6,218 nucleotides of DNA from NCBI GenBank assembly GCA_946481225.1, contig CAMLNJ010000195.1, positions 1 to 6,218 on the forward strand, read 5' to 3'. The position numbers and the translations under genes are program-made. Origin of the DNA: an uncultured Verrucomicrobiota bacterium. Its GTDB lineage: Bacteria; Verrucomicrobiota; Verrucomicrobiae; Opitutales; Opitutaceae. This document shows, piece by piece, positions 5,734-6,218 of the stretch (positions within the stretch are counted from its first letter, which is position 1; every line of letters begins with the position of its first letter). The notes under the pieces are model-generated. The model did no database searches. It was not told the origin of the DNA and was given only the letters and a program-made list of their open reading frames with translations.

Positions 5734-6218
5734 ATGACTACACCGCCTCCACTTCAGACGAAGAGAGCGAGATCTCGACTTTGGTGGCAATGGGCGGGCC
5801 GCGCCGTCGCCGGCTTGGGCCTATTGCTCGTGATAACGGTGATCTGGCTGGCGTGGGATGAACGGGAGCCCGACTTGTCCGACATCTTGCCGCGGCCCCG
5901 CCTCGATCAGCAGGCGCAAACCAATTGGGCGGACTTGGTGAAAATCGCCCGCGAACTCGACGTGGCGTGCCGGAAATGGACGCCGCCAAAGACTCTCGCC
6001 GAATCCACTCAATGGCGCAGACGAAGCGGAAACGAGGGATATCGCCTTTACTACACGGACATGGATACGGTTGAGGTGTTTTTCGGCGACGTCCGGCCGC
6101 GCGAGGAATTGGAAGGTCTGGTCGCGCTCTTGGAGCCTTTGCAGGAGCCCTTGGACGCCGTGCTGGCGCGGGAACGTTTCGAGTCCCCGCTTCCGCGGAA
6201 CTTCGACGAAACCGTCTC
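5734..6218 (+). CDS. Single-pass membrane-anchored protein of unknown function (partial, 3' end missing)
   Basis: The frame opens at ATG 5734, three bases after the previous stop codon, and stays open for 161 codons to the window edge, so its end is not seen. Residues 1-20 are basic (K10, R11, R13, R15) and Trp-rich. Residues about 21-41 form one hydrophobic helix (RAVAGLGLLLVITVIWLAW), giving an N-in orientation with the rest outside the cytoplasm. The visible outer part begins with acidic DEREPDLSDILPRPRLD and continues as a mixed helical, charged region (NWADLVKIARELD; EELEGLVALLEPLQEPLDAV). I do not recognise a family. The tight spacing suggests the same transcript as the upstream gene. 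A link to toxin immunity or export is possible but unsupported. The opposite-strand frames over this stretch look like shadows. Confidence 0.65.
   Translation, partial: MTTPPPLQTKRARSRLWWQWAGRAVAGLGLLLVITVIWLAWDEREPDLSDILPRPRLDQQAQTNWADLVKIARELDVACRKWTPPKTLAESTQWRRRSGNEGYRLYYTDMDTVEVFFGDVRPREELEGLVALLEPLQEPLDAVLARERFESPLPRNFDETV

Overview
The window looks like a high-GC chromosomal segment from a Verrucomicrobiota bacterium, probably of the Opitutae type. This is inferred from the N-terminal module of the first gene (a GRTYFLERSTDL...PWEYFPIIETG...VFVRLRY segment followed by thrombospondin type 3 repeats), the lack of Shine-Dalgarno sequences, and the low-complexity, repeat-like leader. No 16S rRNA or other taxonomic marker is present.

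Layout. Bases 1-243 are a non-coding leader with a 9-bp triplicate repeat (22-48) and a pyrimidine-rich stretch ending in five tandem GCTCCNN heptamers directly before the first ATG. From 244 to the right edge all genes are on the + strand and tightly packed, like an operon. (1) 244-4495 is best read as one gene of about 1416 codons for a very large Sec-exported protein, currently split by a single-base frameshift near 2195-2210 into 244-2424 and 2195-4495. Order of parts: signal peptide, verrucomicrobial N-terminal module, calcium-binding-type TSP3 repeats, fibronectin III-like domain, long beta-rich middle, a hydrophobic pretoxin-like region, and a C-terminal HH...HxxxH...YNxxW domain of HNH/endonuclease VII-like nuclease toxins. 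(2) 4492-5730 overlaps the toxin stop codon by ATGA and encodes a 412-residue soluble protein, the best candidate for the cognate immunity protein; its N-terminal part weakly resembles the Imm11/DUF1629 family. (3) 5734 to the right edge is the start of a single-pass membrane protein of unknown function, cut off by the window.

How they fit together. The arrangement of exported giant protein, short variable nuclease tip and translationally coupled small gene is that of a polymorphic toxin-immunity locus. By hand count, GC is about 72% in the body of the toxin gene (3121-3300), about 45% in the nuclease tip (4321-4500), about 55% in the 5' part of the downstream gene and about 68% in its 3' part. 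This suggests that the toxin tip plus the front of the immunity gene were exchanged as one cassette. The frameshift means that, as sequenced, the nuclease may not be made as an exported protein; it may be an assembly error, a recent inactivation or a reversible switch.
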